Source: Desulfamplus magnetovallimortis
GTDB taxonomy: Bacteria > Desulfobacterota > Desulfobacteria > Desulfobacterales > Desulfobacteraceae
Direction: 5' to 3'
NCBI RefSeq assembly: GCF_900170035.1
Contig: NZ_LT828540.1
Location: forward strand, 446,960 to 510,959
DNA length: 64,000 bases
Shown here piece by piece: positions 44,433 through 53,419 of this stretch. The notes below the pieces were generated by a model, which was not told the DNA's origin, ran no database searches, and was given only the letters and a program-made list of their open reading frames with translations. A program made the position numbers and the translations under genes. Each line of letters starts with the position of its first letter. Position 1 is the first letter of the stretch.

Positions 44433-46565
44433 ATGCTTAAAAAATTGCTGGATGCCACATCTGTTGCCATTATTGGTGCTTCAAAAAACCCTACCAAAAG
44501 AGGTTATCAGGCCATAAAAACCCTTCAGGAAGAGGGATACGAAGGAGATATCTTTCCTGTAAATCCAAAGGAAGATGTGATTCTTGGCCTTAAATGCCAT
44601 GAAAGTGTCTCGGCCATCCCACAAAGCGTTGATCTGGCTCTTATTACCACACCGGCAAGAACCATACCCTCGCTTCTGAAAGAGTGCGGAGAAAAGGGAA
44701 TAGCCGGTGCTGTCATTATTGCCGGAGGATTCAGAGAACTTGGGGAGCATGGGCAGGAACTTGAAAACGAAATGCTGGTATCTGCCAAAAAATATGGAGT
44801 GCGTCTCATAGGTCCCAATACCTCGGGGATGATCAACATGAAATCAAACATGAACCTCGTGGGAATCAAAAACGCACCCAAAGGAAATATTGCCCTGTTG
44901 TGCCAGAGTGGCAACATGGCATTGACCCTTATTACTGAAGCCATGATCCGAAAACATGAAGGTTTTACATATTATGTGGGTGTTGGAAATGAATCTGATA
45001 TTAAGTTCCACGAATATCTTGATTATTTCAGCAATGATCCTGCCACAAAATCCATTCTTATGTATGTGGAAGGAATGAGTAACGGCAGGGAATTTCTACA
45101 ACAGGCCTATCAGACAACAACAAAAAAACCAATCATACTTCTGAAAAGTGGTCGATCAGATTCCGGGAAAAAATCAGCAGGCTCCCACACAGGTTCCCTT
45201 GCCGGCATGAGTGAAGTTGCAAAAGCTGCATTTGAACGTGCAGGTATAATTGTCATTGAAAACTCTGATGAGCTTTTTCCGGTTGCAGAAACCCTCTCAA
45301 GCCAGCCCCCCATAAAAAACAACAGTGTTGCAATTCTGGCTGATGGCGGAGGCCATGCAACAATTGCAGCAGATCTTTTATCAGATTATGGTATAAAATT
45401 ACCCAACCTTACATCCCAGACCCAGAAAAAACTAAAGGAGATCCTTCCAAATGCAGCATCTGTTGTCAATCCTGTGGATGTTGCAGGAGGAACTGACTCT
45501 GATCCGTCAATTTTTGCCGACTGTGCCCGCATTCTCCTGAAAGATCCCAATGTAGGCGGCCTTCTTATTGTTGGGTTGTTTGGCGGTTACGGCATTCGCT
45601 TTGATAAAAGCCTTACATTTGCCGAAGAAGAGGCAGCCCATCGCCTTGGAAAAATGGTAAAAACAAAAAACAAGCCAATCGTCATGCACAGCCTTTACAG
45701 CTCTTATAACTCTCATCCAATACAACTTCTTGGTTACTATGATATACCTGTAAATGACTCTCTTGATATCTCCTGCAAGTGCATAGCTGCCCTTTGTGAG
45801 TATGGTGACACACTTACCTCCTACCAGGCCAAGACCAACTTCCTTTTTAATTGGGGAGCAAAAGCAAAAAAGAGCGGAGTCGATATCATCAACAAGGCAA
45901 GAAGTGAAAATCGAAGGGTGCTTTTGGAGCATGAGGCAAAACAGCTTATAAAGATGCATGGAGCACCTGTCTGCGGGGATACTGTAGCAGAAAGCGAAGA
46001 ACAGGCTGTTAAGATGGCAAACAGTATTAACGGTAAGGTGGTACTTAAGATCGTCTCTCCGGATATTCTCCACAAAAGCGATGCAGGTGGTGTAAAAGTG
46101 GATCTTGAGACAGAAGAGGATGTCCGGTCAGCATATCAAAAAATCATTGAAAATGCCAAAAACTACAATCCTGATGCAGATATCAGGGGAGTACTTGTAT
46201 CTCCTATGGTAACAAGTGGACTTGAAGTTATTATAGGTACAAAAATAGATGATCTGTTTGGGCCTGTTATCATGTATGGATTAGGTGGAATCATGGTTGA
46301 AATCATGAAAGATGTTACATTTTGGGTTCTACCAATATCTGAACGATCTGCAAGAAAAATGATTGAAAAAACCCGTTCTTCAGTCATACTTGATGGTGTA
46401 AGGGGACAACCCGGATATGACAAAAAAGCACTGAAAAAACTTTTGCTTATATGCTCAGAGCTTATAGAGTCCTATCCTGAAATTGAAGAGATGGACTTAA
46501 ATCCTGTAATTCTCAACCATCAGGGGGTCAATGTTGTAGATGCAAGGATAATACTTAAAAAATAA
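44433..46565 (+). CDS. ADP-forming acyl-CoA synthetase (alpha-beta fusion)
   Basis: 710 residues: CoA-binding Rossmann domain (1-130, SVAIIGASKNPTKRGYQA), two ligase-CoA domains (about 145-460; phosphohistidine region GSHTGSLAG) and a C-terminal ATP-grasp domain (about 480-710, KIVSPDILHKSDAGGVKV, EEMDLNPVIL). It interconverts acyl-CoA + ADP + Pi with acid + CoA + ATP, a common energy-saving step in anaerobes. GGAGG is well placed. It is probably in an operon with the upstream hydratase, whose substrate range would set its role. Confidence 0.93.
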   Translation: MLKKLLDATSVAIIGASKNPTKRGYQAIKTLQEEGYEGDIFPVNPKEDVILGLKCHESVSAIPQSVDLALITTPARTIPSLLKECGEKGIAGAVIIAGGFRELGEHGQELENEMLVSAKKYGVRLIGPNTSGMINMKSNMNLVGIKNAPKGNIALLCQSGNMALTLITEAMIRKHEGFTYYVGVGNESDIKFHEYLDYFSNDPATKSILMYVEGMSNGREFLQQAYQTTTKKPIILLKSGRSDSGKKSAGSHTGSLAGMSEVAKAAFERAGIIVIENSDELFPVAETLSSQPPIKNNSVAILADGGGHATIAADLLSDYGIKLPNLTSQTQKKLKEILPNAASVVNPVDVAGGTDSDPSIFADCARILLKDPNVGGLLIVGLFGGYGIRFDKSLTFAEEEAAHRLGKMVKTKNKPIVMHSLYSSYNSHPIQLLGYYDIPVNDSLDISCKCIAALCEYGDTLTSYQAKTNFLFNWGAKAKKSGVDIINKARSENRRVLLEHEAKQLIKMHGAPVCGDTVAESEEQAVKMANSINGKVVLKIVSPDILHKSDAGGVKVDLETEEDVRSAYQKIIENAKNYNPDADIRGVLVSPMVTSGLEVIIGTKIDDLFGPVIMYGLGGIMVEIMKDVTFWVLPISERSARKMIEKTRSSVILDGVRGQPGYDKKALKKLLLICSELIESYPEIEEMDLNPVILNHQGVNVVDARIILKK

Positions 46566-46581
46566 TCTAAATATCGGGACA

Positions 46582-46735
46582 ACGGCTATAATGTGCATGG
46601 CGGATACCCTCCACAATCTAAGAATTGAAAATCATTTTACCGTGGAAATAGATACAAATTTCAATATTCGGGGGTGGCTTAATGCCGGCCATGACCGTTT
46701 ACAAACAAGTAGTTTTTGAGACTTTCATCTAAACA
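46582..46735. repeat. RepC unit split by a RepA insertion
   Basis: A RepC left part (GCATGGCGGATACCCTCCACAA ... TTGAAAATCATTT) and right part (AACAAGTAGTTTTTGAGACT) flank a complete RepA at 46635-46701. The order matches a single RepC interrupted after its TCGTTTT position. Confidence 0.7.
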
Positions 46736-46753
46736 AAACAGTGGGGAGTTTTT

Positions 46754-47035
46754 ATGAATGAGGAAAGTGAAAAACAGAGAGAAATAGAAAGCCGTATCAT
46801 AAGGCTTAAGCTGACTGATAAAACTTTTATTACCGGACAGATAAATATAAACAGAGAAGAGTTAAGCCATGATAAAAGATTGAGCGATCTTCTGACAAAA
46901 AACAAGGAGCAGTTTCTGATACTTTTTTCAGCAACAGAGATGCGTGATGACTTAGACAAAGGCATTAAACATGGAACTATTTTTATAAATAAACACCATA
47001 TTCTCTGGGCAGCTCCGGAAGAGGATCAAAAATAG
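46754..47035 (+). CDS. Small conserved protein of unknown function
   Basis: 93 residues, GGGGAG five bases before the ATG. The pattern of short strands (RIIRLKLTDKTFITGQINI; FLILFSATEM; GTIFINKHHILWAAPEE) suggests a small beta-barrel, and similar proteins seem common in Desulfobacterota. No catalytic residues are evident. Stands alone between repeats. Confidence 0.7.
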   Translation: MNEESEKQREIESRIIRLKLTDKTFITGQININREELSHDKRLSDLLTKNKEQFLILFSATEMRDDLDKGIKHGTIFINKHHILWAAPEEDQK

Positions 47036-47060
47036 ATTGGCATCCATATATATAAGGATG

Positions 47061-47150
47061 CCATTGTCTGAATCAGGATATCCAAGATTAACAGGATAAA
47101 ACAGGATTACCTATCCTGAAAATCCTTTCCATCTTGGTTATCCTGATTCA
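47061..47150. repeat. RepB core without terminal repeats
   Basis: Contains the inner inverted pair TGTCTGAATCAGGATATCC / GGTTATCCTGATTCA and the AACAGGATAAAACAGGATTA core, but neither end. It overlaps the last codons of the lptF-like gene (ends 47138). Confidence 0.75.
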
Positions 47151-48277
47151 AATGGGAAAGGAAGAGTTTTTTCAGCGGCAACCCTTGAAAAAAGAAAAAT
47201 GGCAATAACCAGTATAACCAGATCAGAAATCCACATGCCGATAAAAGGTGGTGAGTAGCCTGTCTCACAGGCCGACCATCCAGCGGCGAGAAGCAGATAA
47301 TAAAAAAGAAACAGAGATAAACCCATTCCAAACCCGGATGAGCGGCGTGATGAAGCAGAGCTGACCCCGACAGGAATGGAAAGAAAACCAAGTGCTATAC
47401 ATGCAAAAGGAATTGAAAACTTTTCGTGCAGCTCCATTCTTGCAGATAAAAGCTCTTTTTTGCCACCCTCTCCTTTTCTGATGAATTCAAATAACTCATC
47501 AGGATACATCTCATTATAATCCTTTTTTTGATATTGGATATCACGCAAACGGGCATTCATATCAAAATTTATATCATAGGTCTCAAAAGACATGGTATTT
47601 ACAGAACCGTTCTTAATGTTGACCTGATTTACAATACCGTCAACGAGGTGGAGTGTATAGATATTTTTCTGTTCATTTGAAATAAGCATCCCTTCTGATG
47701 CAATGGTGATATTGTGATTATCACTGTTCTGACTCTCCTGAATAAAAATATCAGACATCTGATAGTTTTTTACATTCACAGAAGTTACATAGATCATTAT
47801 CCCATCAAACATTGTGTTAAACTGACGCTCTTTTAAAGCAAACTGAACAGTGGATCGTGCAAGCTCCGCCCCTTTTGTGGTAAAAGAGAATTTTCCCCAT
47901 GGTACCCCCCATAATGCAATCCACAACGTTAATATTGTTCCCAATACAGAAAAAAGCATTACCGGCGGCACAAGCCTGTAAAGAGAAATTCCAGCTCCTT
48001 TGACAGCAATGATTTCGTTGTCACTGGCCATTCGCATCATGGTCAAAAGCACAGAAATCATTACTGACATGGGAATGGTAAACTCCATAAATCGAGGCAG
48101 GGAGTATAGAATCAACAGAAATACTGCAGGAATACCAGCATGGTAGTTCACTACCATGTTGGTAATATCAGGAATACGCGTCATCAAAAAGACAAAGGTT
48201 AAAAATATCAATGAGGTAAAAAAAGGAGATAAGAGTTCCCTGAAAATATAGCGATTTAATATGGTACTGATTTTCAT
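47138..48277 (-). CDS. lptF: LPS export permease LptF/LptG family (LptF-like)
   Basis: 379 residues: three N-terminal membrane helices, a periplasmic beta-jellyroll region (about 120-260) and three C-terminal helices, the LptF/LptG architecture. The N-terminus (ISTILNRYIFRELLSPFFTS) is typical. With LptB and a second permease it moves LPS from the inner membrane to the Lpt bridge. No lptG lies next to it, so LptF versus LptG is tentative. The last residues (LPFPFESG) are encoded in a RepB core, so the end may have been replaced. Start overlaps the upstream stop (TAATG). Confidence 0.85.
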   Translation of the reverse strand: MKISTILNRYIFRELLSPFFTSLIFLTFVFLMTRIPDITNMVVNYHAGIPAVFLLILYSLPRFMEFTIPMSVMISVLLTMMRMASDNEIIAVKGAGISLYRLVPPVMLFSVLGTILTLWIALWGVPWGKFSFTTKGAELARSTVQFALKERQFNTMFDGIMIYVTSVNVKNYQMSDIFIQESQNSDNHNITIASEGMLISNEQKNIYTLHLVDGIVNQVNIKNGSVNTMSFETYDINFDMNARLRDIQYQKKDYNEMYPDELFEFIRKGEGGKKELLSARMELHEKFSIPFACIALGFLSIPVGVSSASSRRSSGFGMGLSLFLFYYLLLAAGWSACETGYSPPFIGMWISDLVILVIAIFLFSRVAAEKTLPFPFESG

Positions 48278-49476
48278 TACCCCGGAATGGTAAATCTTGA
48301 TTTGTTATTATCGGAATTTTTGTAGGTGGCAAGTTTTGCCATATCAATATCACCGAGGGTAATCTGCAATCCCTCTTTTCTGGCCAGTGCCAGTTTGAAC
48401 CAGTTCTCAATCTCTTTTGAGAGGATCTCCTCTCCAACTGCTTTTGAACCGTTTTCTCCTGAAACTGTATTATCCATGACTCCTGAATTAATAAAGGTCC
48501 ATGTATCATCTTTTCTGGAAATCACTCCTGTATGTCCCCTTGTACGTGTTGAAAAAGAGAGAATCTGGCCCTCTTTCAAATATTGCTCCATCTCATGCAT
48601 AACCTTTTCAGAATCGCTATCCGGATTATTTACCCTTAAAAATCTTTTGTGATATATATTGTTTCCAGTTGCCGCAACAAGTCCTTCACCATTTAAGTAA
48701 TGATTATCAGGCAGTCCATTATCCAGTGCCTTGCTGACAAGATAGTTCCCAAGCCCATTTTTTCCCTGATAATTGATTCCCATATCCTTAAGACCTTCAA
48801 CTACCATTTCATAGCAATCCATCTGATCATAATCCATGCCTATAAATTTACTTACAACATGGTTAAGCGCAGTGTTTGTTGTATTTGCTGGCAAGCCGCC
48901 TTCAGTATGGTTAAGGGTTTCAGTATGGTTAAGGGTATTGGTATTATCTAAAGATACACTTAAGTTTAAGTTGTCTTCTGAACCTTTTGTTTTACTATCT
49001 GACATAAGGGGCATAAAAGAGGATGGGGAAGATTTTTGAAGGATATCTGTCAACACAGGACTATTGTTTTTAATTTCAGGCGGAGGCTCAGACAGTGAGT
49101 TATTTTTTTCTCCCCAGATAATTTCAGAGGTTGTGGTGTCAAGGTAAATATCAGTGCCTGGGCGAATTTGCCTGAAAGGCTTCAAAGAATTGACATCTCT
49201 GTCAAGAATCTGCCAGCAATCTTTTTTGTATGGAGATTCATACAAAAGCTCTGAAACAGTAGGAATTTTACTGGATATAGTTCCAATATAAACTCTTTTG
49301 TTTTCTTTATCATACGTATTATTATGTAAAGATTCAGCAGCAGATCTACCGGCTGCTGAATCTGACTGCTCACTTAAAAGTTCTCTGAAAGACTTATTGA
49401 CGGTGGCGGTAGAGTTTCTCTGTGTAAACTGTTCCAGATAGTTATATCTGTTGTCAACCTGATTTGTCGGCAGCAT
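48277..49476 (-). CDS. LysM-like / NlpC/P60-like cell-wall protein
   Basis: 399 residues from ATG 49476, next to GGGAGGGG (49479-49486); the frame continues to 49566 without support. Residues about 65-130 look like a LysM-type domain (TVSELLYESPYKKDCWQIL ... IRPGTDIYLD). After a low-complexity Ser/Asn/Thr linker with a duplicated hexapeptide (TLNHTE), residues about 215-340 show an NlpC/P60-like papain fold: Cys in MDCYEMVVEGL and His in RGHTGVISR. It may trim peptidoglycan. No clear signal peptide is seen, so export route and target are uncertain. Coupled to the lptF-like gene. Confidence 0.6.
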   Translation of the reverse strand: MLPTNQVDNRYNYLEQFTQRNSTATVNKSFRELLSEQSDSAAGRSAAESLHNNTYDKENKRVYIGTISSKIPTVSELLYESPYKKDCWQILDRDVNSLKPFRQIRPGTDIYLDTTTSEIIWGEKNNSLSEPPPEIKNNSPVLTDILQKSSPSSFMPLMSDSKTKGSEDNLNLSVSLDNTNTLNHTETLNHTEGGLPANTTNTALNHVVSKFIGMDYDQMDCYEMVVEGLKDMGINYQGKNGLGNYLVSKALDNGLPDNHYLNGEGLVAATGNNIYHKRFLRVNNPDSDSEKVMHEMEQYLKEGQILSFSTRTRGHTGVISRKDDTWTFINSGVMDNTVSGENGSKAVGEEILSKEIENWFKLALARKEGLQITLGDIDMAKLATYKNSDNNKSRFTIPG

Positions 49477-49569
49477 ATCCCCTCCCATCATATAAAATGA
49501 GAATTGCTTTTTCTGAAAACCTTTAAAGGTAGATAAACCTATTGAAAGCCCTTTAAAAACAAGCATTTA

Positions 49570-49728
49570 CAGAGGCTTTCTAATAAACATCCATGTTTGC
49601 TGATGCATCACAACGAAACATGAAAGTCGTTGTATATCAGCATGTTATGGAGATTGTCTAATAAACGGTCATGACCGGCATTCAGCCACCCCCGAATATG
49701 GAAATTTGTATCTATTTCCACGGTAAAA
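49570..49728. repeat. Degenerate RepC followed by RepA
   Basis: About 49570-49660 is a decayed RepC (CATCACAACGAAACATGAAA). 49662-49728 is a RepA (TAAACGGTCATGACCGGCAT ... TTTCCACGGTAAAAAA). They fill the gap between convergently decayed gene ends. Confidence 0.75.
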
Positions 49729-49860
49729 AAAGGTACAAACAAAGGTTTTCATCTCTTGAATTTTGATCATCAAATAGTAGAATTCAAGAAAAGCAATAAA
49801 CATGCCCAAAGTACAATAAATCAGAAAAGCGCTTTTGTTCAGGTTTTCTCAAACCTTAAA

Positions 49861-50799
49861 TTACTGTGCTCCAGCTTCCTTTGCAAAAGATGTATCAATA
49901 AATTTTTCAAGATCAATAAGACTTGTCATTATCTTCATTTTGTCCATCATATATTGCTGAATCATGTCAAGATCTTCAATAACAGGCAAAAGCTCATTTG
50001 TTGTAATGCGGTCTGCCGGCTTGGTCAACACTCTTTTTATTACCTCGACATCCTGGGAGAGAAAATTTGCACCAATAACAGAAGCCGGATCAGGCTGGGC
50101 ATCAATTGCCTTTCCTGATTTAACAAGACTTGTTGTAATCTCCTGGATTGCTTCCGGATGTTTTTCGATAATTTCATCTCTTACCACAAAAACACAACAT
50201 GGATGCTTGGGCCAAAGTTCTTTAGAAAGATAGAATTCTTCTCCAAGGCCAGAGGTAATTACCTGTGAACCAAAAGGTTCTGCAACAATAAAACCTCCGA
50301 TTTCACCCTCTTCATCATACTGGAGTGCTTCAGGCATCTGAAATGGTGCGACAACTTCGAGAGTTACATCAACATCAGGCTCAACAGATCTGCCTGGCTT
50401 GAGGCCCTTTTCTGAAAGCAGCCTGTGAAAAAGCATGTTATGGATGGATAACTGATATGGAATCAAAACGGTTTTACCGGCAAAGTCTTCAATTTTTTCA
50501 ATATGTGCCCGCTTATTCTTAACAAGAATACTGCCGTTTTTATGGGTCAGCAATAACAGCTTTATGCCAACTCCAGATTTATAAAGATCCATGGCTGTGG
50601 GTGCAAGAATAAAAGCACCATCAAGTGATTTAACCGTCAATGCGTCTGCAACTTCATTCCAACCATTTTTAAGAACAGTCTGAAGATTACAGTGTTCAAA
50701 TTTTTCAGCACCTTTTTTCAACTTCAAATCCGTTACACCGAGAATCAAATGATCAGTAATGGATAGGTGGCCAATCCGCAGCGTTGGTTTTTCTGCCAT
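49861..50799 (-). CDS. NMT1/THI5-like substrate-binding protein
   Basis: 312 residues from ATG 50799 (AAGGAG eight bases upstream); the extra 29 residues of the open frame come from a RepC unit. The fold is that of periplasmic binding proteins for nitrate, sulfonate or pyrimidine precursors (LRIGHLSITDHLILGV, GGFIVAEPFGSQ). It has no signal peptide and no ABC permease or ATPase next to it, so it may be cytoplasmic, as a sensor or solute scavenger. Confidence 0.75.
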   Translation of the reverse strand: MAEKPTLRIGHLSITDHLILGVTDLKLKKGAEKFEHCNLQTVLKNGWNEVADALTVKSLDGAFILAPTAMDLYKSGVGIKLLLLTHKNGSILVKNKRAHIEKIEDFAGKTVLIPYQLSIHNMLFHRLLSEKGLKPGRSVEPDVDVTLEVVAPFQMPEALQYDEEGEIGGFIVAEPFGSQVITSGLGEEFYLSKELWPKHPCCVFVVRDEIIEKHPEAIQEITTSLVKSGKAIDAQPDPASVIGANFLSQDVEVIKRVLTKPADRITTNELLPVIEDLDMIQQYMMDKMKIMTSLIDLEKFIDTSFAKEAGAQ

Positions 50800-50818
50800 T
50801 ATAGTCTCCTTGAGTTTA

Positions 50819-50987
50819 TTTATATGAAAGTCTCGGTAACAGCCTGTTTTTAAAACGACTTTCATCTCTTCGATTGTGGCGGTCATCAGCCATGTACGTT
50901 TTTATAGGAAAGTCCCCGTCTTTTAAGGATCTATAGGACTTTCATGCTTCGTTGTGGCAGATGGCTCTGCCATGGCCGTTATACAGG
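50819..50987. repeat. RepC array, two units, inverse orientation
   Basis: Two units read on the opposite strand to those at 22591 and 57915: TGAAAGTCTCGGTAACAGCC ... and GACTTTCATGCTTCGTTGTG followed by GGCAGATGGCTCTGCC. The remaining gap to 51170 shows nothing else recognisable. Confidence 0.85.
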
Positions 50988-51170
50988 AATCAAAGTTTCA
51001 GGAAGTGATTCCAGACATGTTTATGCAATTTAGCAAAACATGTTAAATGTCGTGCATCAGATCGCCCTGACACTATAGGACACACCTATTTATTATGTCA
51101 ATATTTTTTCAGAACGCTGTTCCTGACAGTATAACGCTGCCAATTATGGATGCCTTACAATACCAAAATT

Positions 51171-51998
51171 TTAATTGCAATCAGGCTTTCTCGAAGTGAT
51201 ATACTCTGCAAATCGAAGATCTTCTCTGGTTGTGATCTTGATATTTTGGGAATCACCCTGAACAACGAATACTTTTTTGCCAAGGCTTTCAACAAGAGCA
51301 GCATCATCAGTACCACTAAAACCATTTATCAAAGCATATTTATGGGCAGACATAATCAAATCAAAGGTAAATGCCTGTGGGGTCTGGGCACGATAGAGCT
51401 TTTTACGGTCAAGGGTACCGTTTAAAGGAACGATAAACCCATTTTCATCAATTTTTTTTAGAGTATCCACAACAGGAAGAACCGGAATTGATGCACCATG
51501 TTTTACTGCTCCTGAAAGTACTCTTGAAATTAGGGCATGATCCACAAATGGACGCACTCCATCATGAATCAAAACTATAGGCTCTTTTTTTTCTGTTTTG
51601 TGACCATCTTCAGATTTAACTGAGTGGTTTTTACTTATAACAGATCTTTTATGTTCAAGTATGCTTTCAAGCTTTTTAAGTCCCATCATGACAGAGTTCT
51701 GGCGTTCTTCCCCACCTGGCACCAATTGAACCTTACTTTGAAGATCATACTTGATCAGAATATTGCTGTTACAGTATAAGATATCTGTTTCAGGAACCAC
51801 AAGAACAATATCTTTAATATGATGAAACGAGCAAAAAACGTTCAAGGTGTGAACAATTACAGGAGTACCTGAAAGGTTGATATACTGCTTGCGGAGATCA
51901 CTCTCCATGCGAAGCCCCTTGCCGCCTGCCACAATAACAACATAAACAGAAAGGTCTTTCAAATCAAATAGTTCTGAGTCAAGTGGTTGATCAGTCAT
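51171..51998 (-). CDS. ispD: 2-C-methyl-D-erythritol 4-phosphate cytidylyltransferase
   Basis: 275 residues from ATG 51998 (GGAG upstream; GTG at 52016 is less likely). Nucleotide-binding glycine-rich loop VVIVAGGKGLRMESDLRKQY, VPGGEERQNSV and LIHDGVRPFVD are diagnostic of IspD, the third step of the non-mevalonate isoprenoid pathway. A charged linker (about 112-135, SKNHSVKSEDGHKTEKKE) before the LIHDGVRPF motif is longer than in E. coli and resembles the linker expansions elsewhere in the window. Confidence 0.93.
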   Translation of the reverse strand: MTDQPLDSELFDLKDLSVYVVIVAGGKGLRMESDLRKQYINLSGTPVIVHTLNVFCSFHHIKDIVLVVPETDILYCNSNILIKYDLQSKVQLVPGGEERQNSVMMGLKKLESILEHKRSVISKNHSVKSEDGHKTEKKEPIVLIHDGVRPFVDHALISRVLSGAVKHGASIPVLPVVDTLKKIDENGFIVPLNGTLDRKKLYRAQTPQAFTFDLIMSAHKYALINGFSGTDDAALVESLGKKVFVVQGDSQNIKITTREDLRFAEYITSRKPDCN

Positions 51999-52012
51999 AG
52001 GCTCCTGCTTCC

Positions 52013-53320
52013 TCACCTAAGGTAAGATAACTCTTTTGGAAGAGGGACTCCTTTACCCATAAAGTCCTCTGCATAATTAACACTGGCAAGAACTTTTAAA
52101 TCCTCAAGAGCCCTTGAATCCCCTTCAAAAACAACTTCTTCAATCTCTTCTTTTTTTATCAGCCCCCCTGCCCACTGCAAATCCAAAACACTTGATGCAT
52201 CAAAGCGATTTTCGCCCACAACCATCTCCACTTCACCTCCGTAGTGCTGGACAATCTTAGCCACAAGAAGACTTGGACGACTGTGGAATCCTCGCTCCTT
52301 TGGTATCCCCACAGTGATTGAGGCTCGCTCTATATTTTCATTAAGAATATCAGATGCTAGACGCTTCCCTGAGGAGAGAAACTGCCAGGCATAAAAAAGG
52401 CAATAATTTACGGAACGATCCAGCAGAACATCCGGATCAATGAGATCTGTCAATGCTTCGCTTACACTTTTATACACATCTTTATATGATACATCATAAA
52501 GGTGACGTTCATAAAAATGGAGCAGCCTTCCCATTACCTGCAGAATATGAAAGACAACTGAAAAGTGACTTCTCAGTTGTTTCAATTTTCTGTTACCGTG
52601 GAAAAATCCCCCGTGTATTACGTAGGAATCAAAGGTTGACTGCAAATTATGAAGAAGCATTTCAAAACGACGGATTGCAACTTCATTAATTTTTGAAGGA
52701 ACAATATCTCTTATCTCTTTGCTGGTATATCGCTCGTAAAAGCCAAACTGCTCAAACTCCTTGATCAGTTCCAGAAAATCACTTGCTATTATGCTCAGAT
52801 TCTTCTGTTGCTGATCAAGGTCGTCAAAATCATCAATATTATATTCAAGCTGCTCACAAGTACCAATACCAGGAAAAAAGCCTCTATCATAGCCTGTTGC
52901 AGGTATATCAATATCTAAATTTGCCGCTTCTTCAAGGATAACAGGGGCTGCAATCTGCAGGGAGCCCTGTATCATCATCAGGGTATCACGGGACTCATGG
53001 AGAAAAGAGATATCCCGTTTTTCAAATTCATAAAACCCGATGCGGTTAAATATATGTTTCTGGGAATACCCTGCAAGGGAAAGATGCCTTACAGCCGCTG
53101 TAAGCTCCCTGTAAAAAATCCACTGCCTGTTATTTTTAGCTCCATGAAAATCAAGGAAATCCTCAAGCAGGTGTGATGCTGTAATAAGTTTGGAATAGAC
53201 CTTTTTGGTCAGAAGATGATCTTCATCCTTGACATCCAGAATATATAAAATACATTTAAGATACTCAAAGGAAAAATGGTTTGCTTTTTCCCCGAATGAT
53301 ATGTCACAGGAAAATTCCAT
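52013..53320 (-). CDS. Large protein with C-terminal HPr-like phosphocarrier domain
   Basis: 435 residues from ATG 53320 (AAAGGAA seven bases upstream). The first 340 or so are helical and unrecognised. Residues about 345-435 are an HPr-like domain with phospho-His in GFHSRPSLLVAKI, compared with GLHARPA in HPr. This architecture suggests a regulator phosphorylated by PTS enzyme I or HPr kinase. It overlaps ispD by a few bases. Confidence 0.7.
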   Translation of the reverse strand: MEFSCDISFGEKANHFSFEYLKCILYILDVKDEDHLLTKKVYSKLITASHLLEDFLDFHGAKNNRQWIFYRELTAAVRHLSLAGYSQKHIFNRIGFYEFEKRDISFLHESRDTLMMIQGSLQIAAPVILEEAANLDIDIPATGYDRGFFPGIGTCEQLEYNIDDFDDLDQQQKNLSIIASDFLELIKEFEQFGFYERYTSKEIRDIVPSKINEVAIRRFEMLLHNLQSTFDSYVIHGGFFHGNRKLKQLRSHFSVVFHILQVMGRLLHFYERHLYDVSYKDVYKSVSEALTDLIDPDVLLDRSVNYCLFYAWQFLSSGKRLASDILNENIERASITVGIPKERGFHSRPSLLVAKIVQHYGGEVEMVVGENRFDASSVLDLQWAGGLIKKEEIEEVVFEGDSRALEDLKVLASVNYAEDFMGKGVPLPKELSYLR

Positions 53321-53337
53321 GGGGCTTCCTTTCAGAG

Positions 53338-53404
53338 TAAACGGACATGGCTGTGATTCAGCCACCCCCGAATATGAAAATTCGTATCCATTTTCACGGT
53401 AAAA
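53338..53404. repeat. RepA copy
   Basis: TAAACGGACATGGCTGTGAT through CACCCCCGAATATGAAAA to TTTTCACGGTAAAAAA, between the HPr-domain gene and sufB. Confidence 0.9.
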
Positions 53405-53419
53405 AAAGTGTCAATCACG

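Noticed and set aside
52594-52620. RepA-like TTACCGTGGAAA inside the HPr-domain gene
   Set aside because: Only about 14 bases match and the remaining RepA sequence is absent, so chance is enough.
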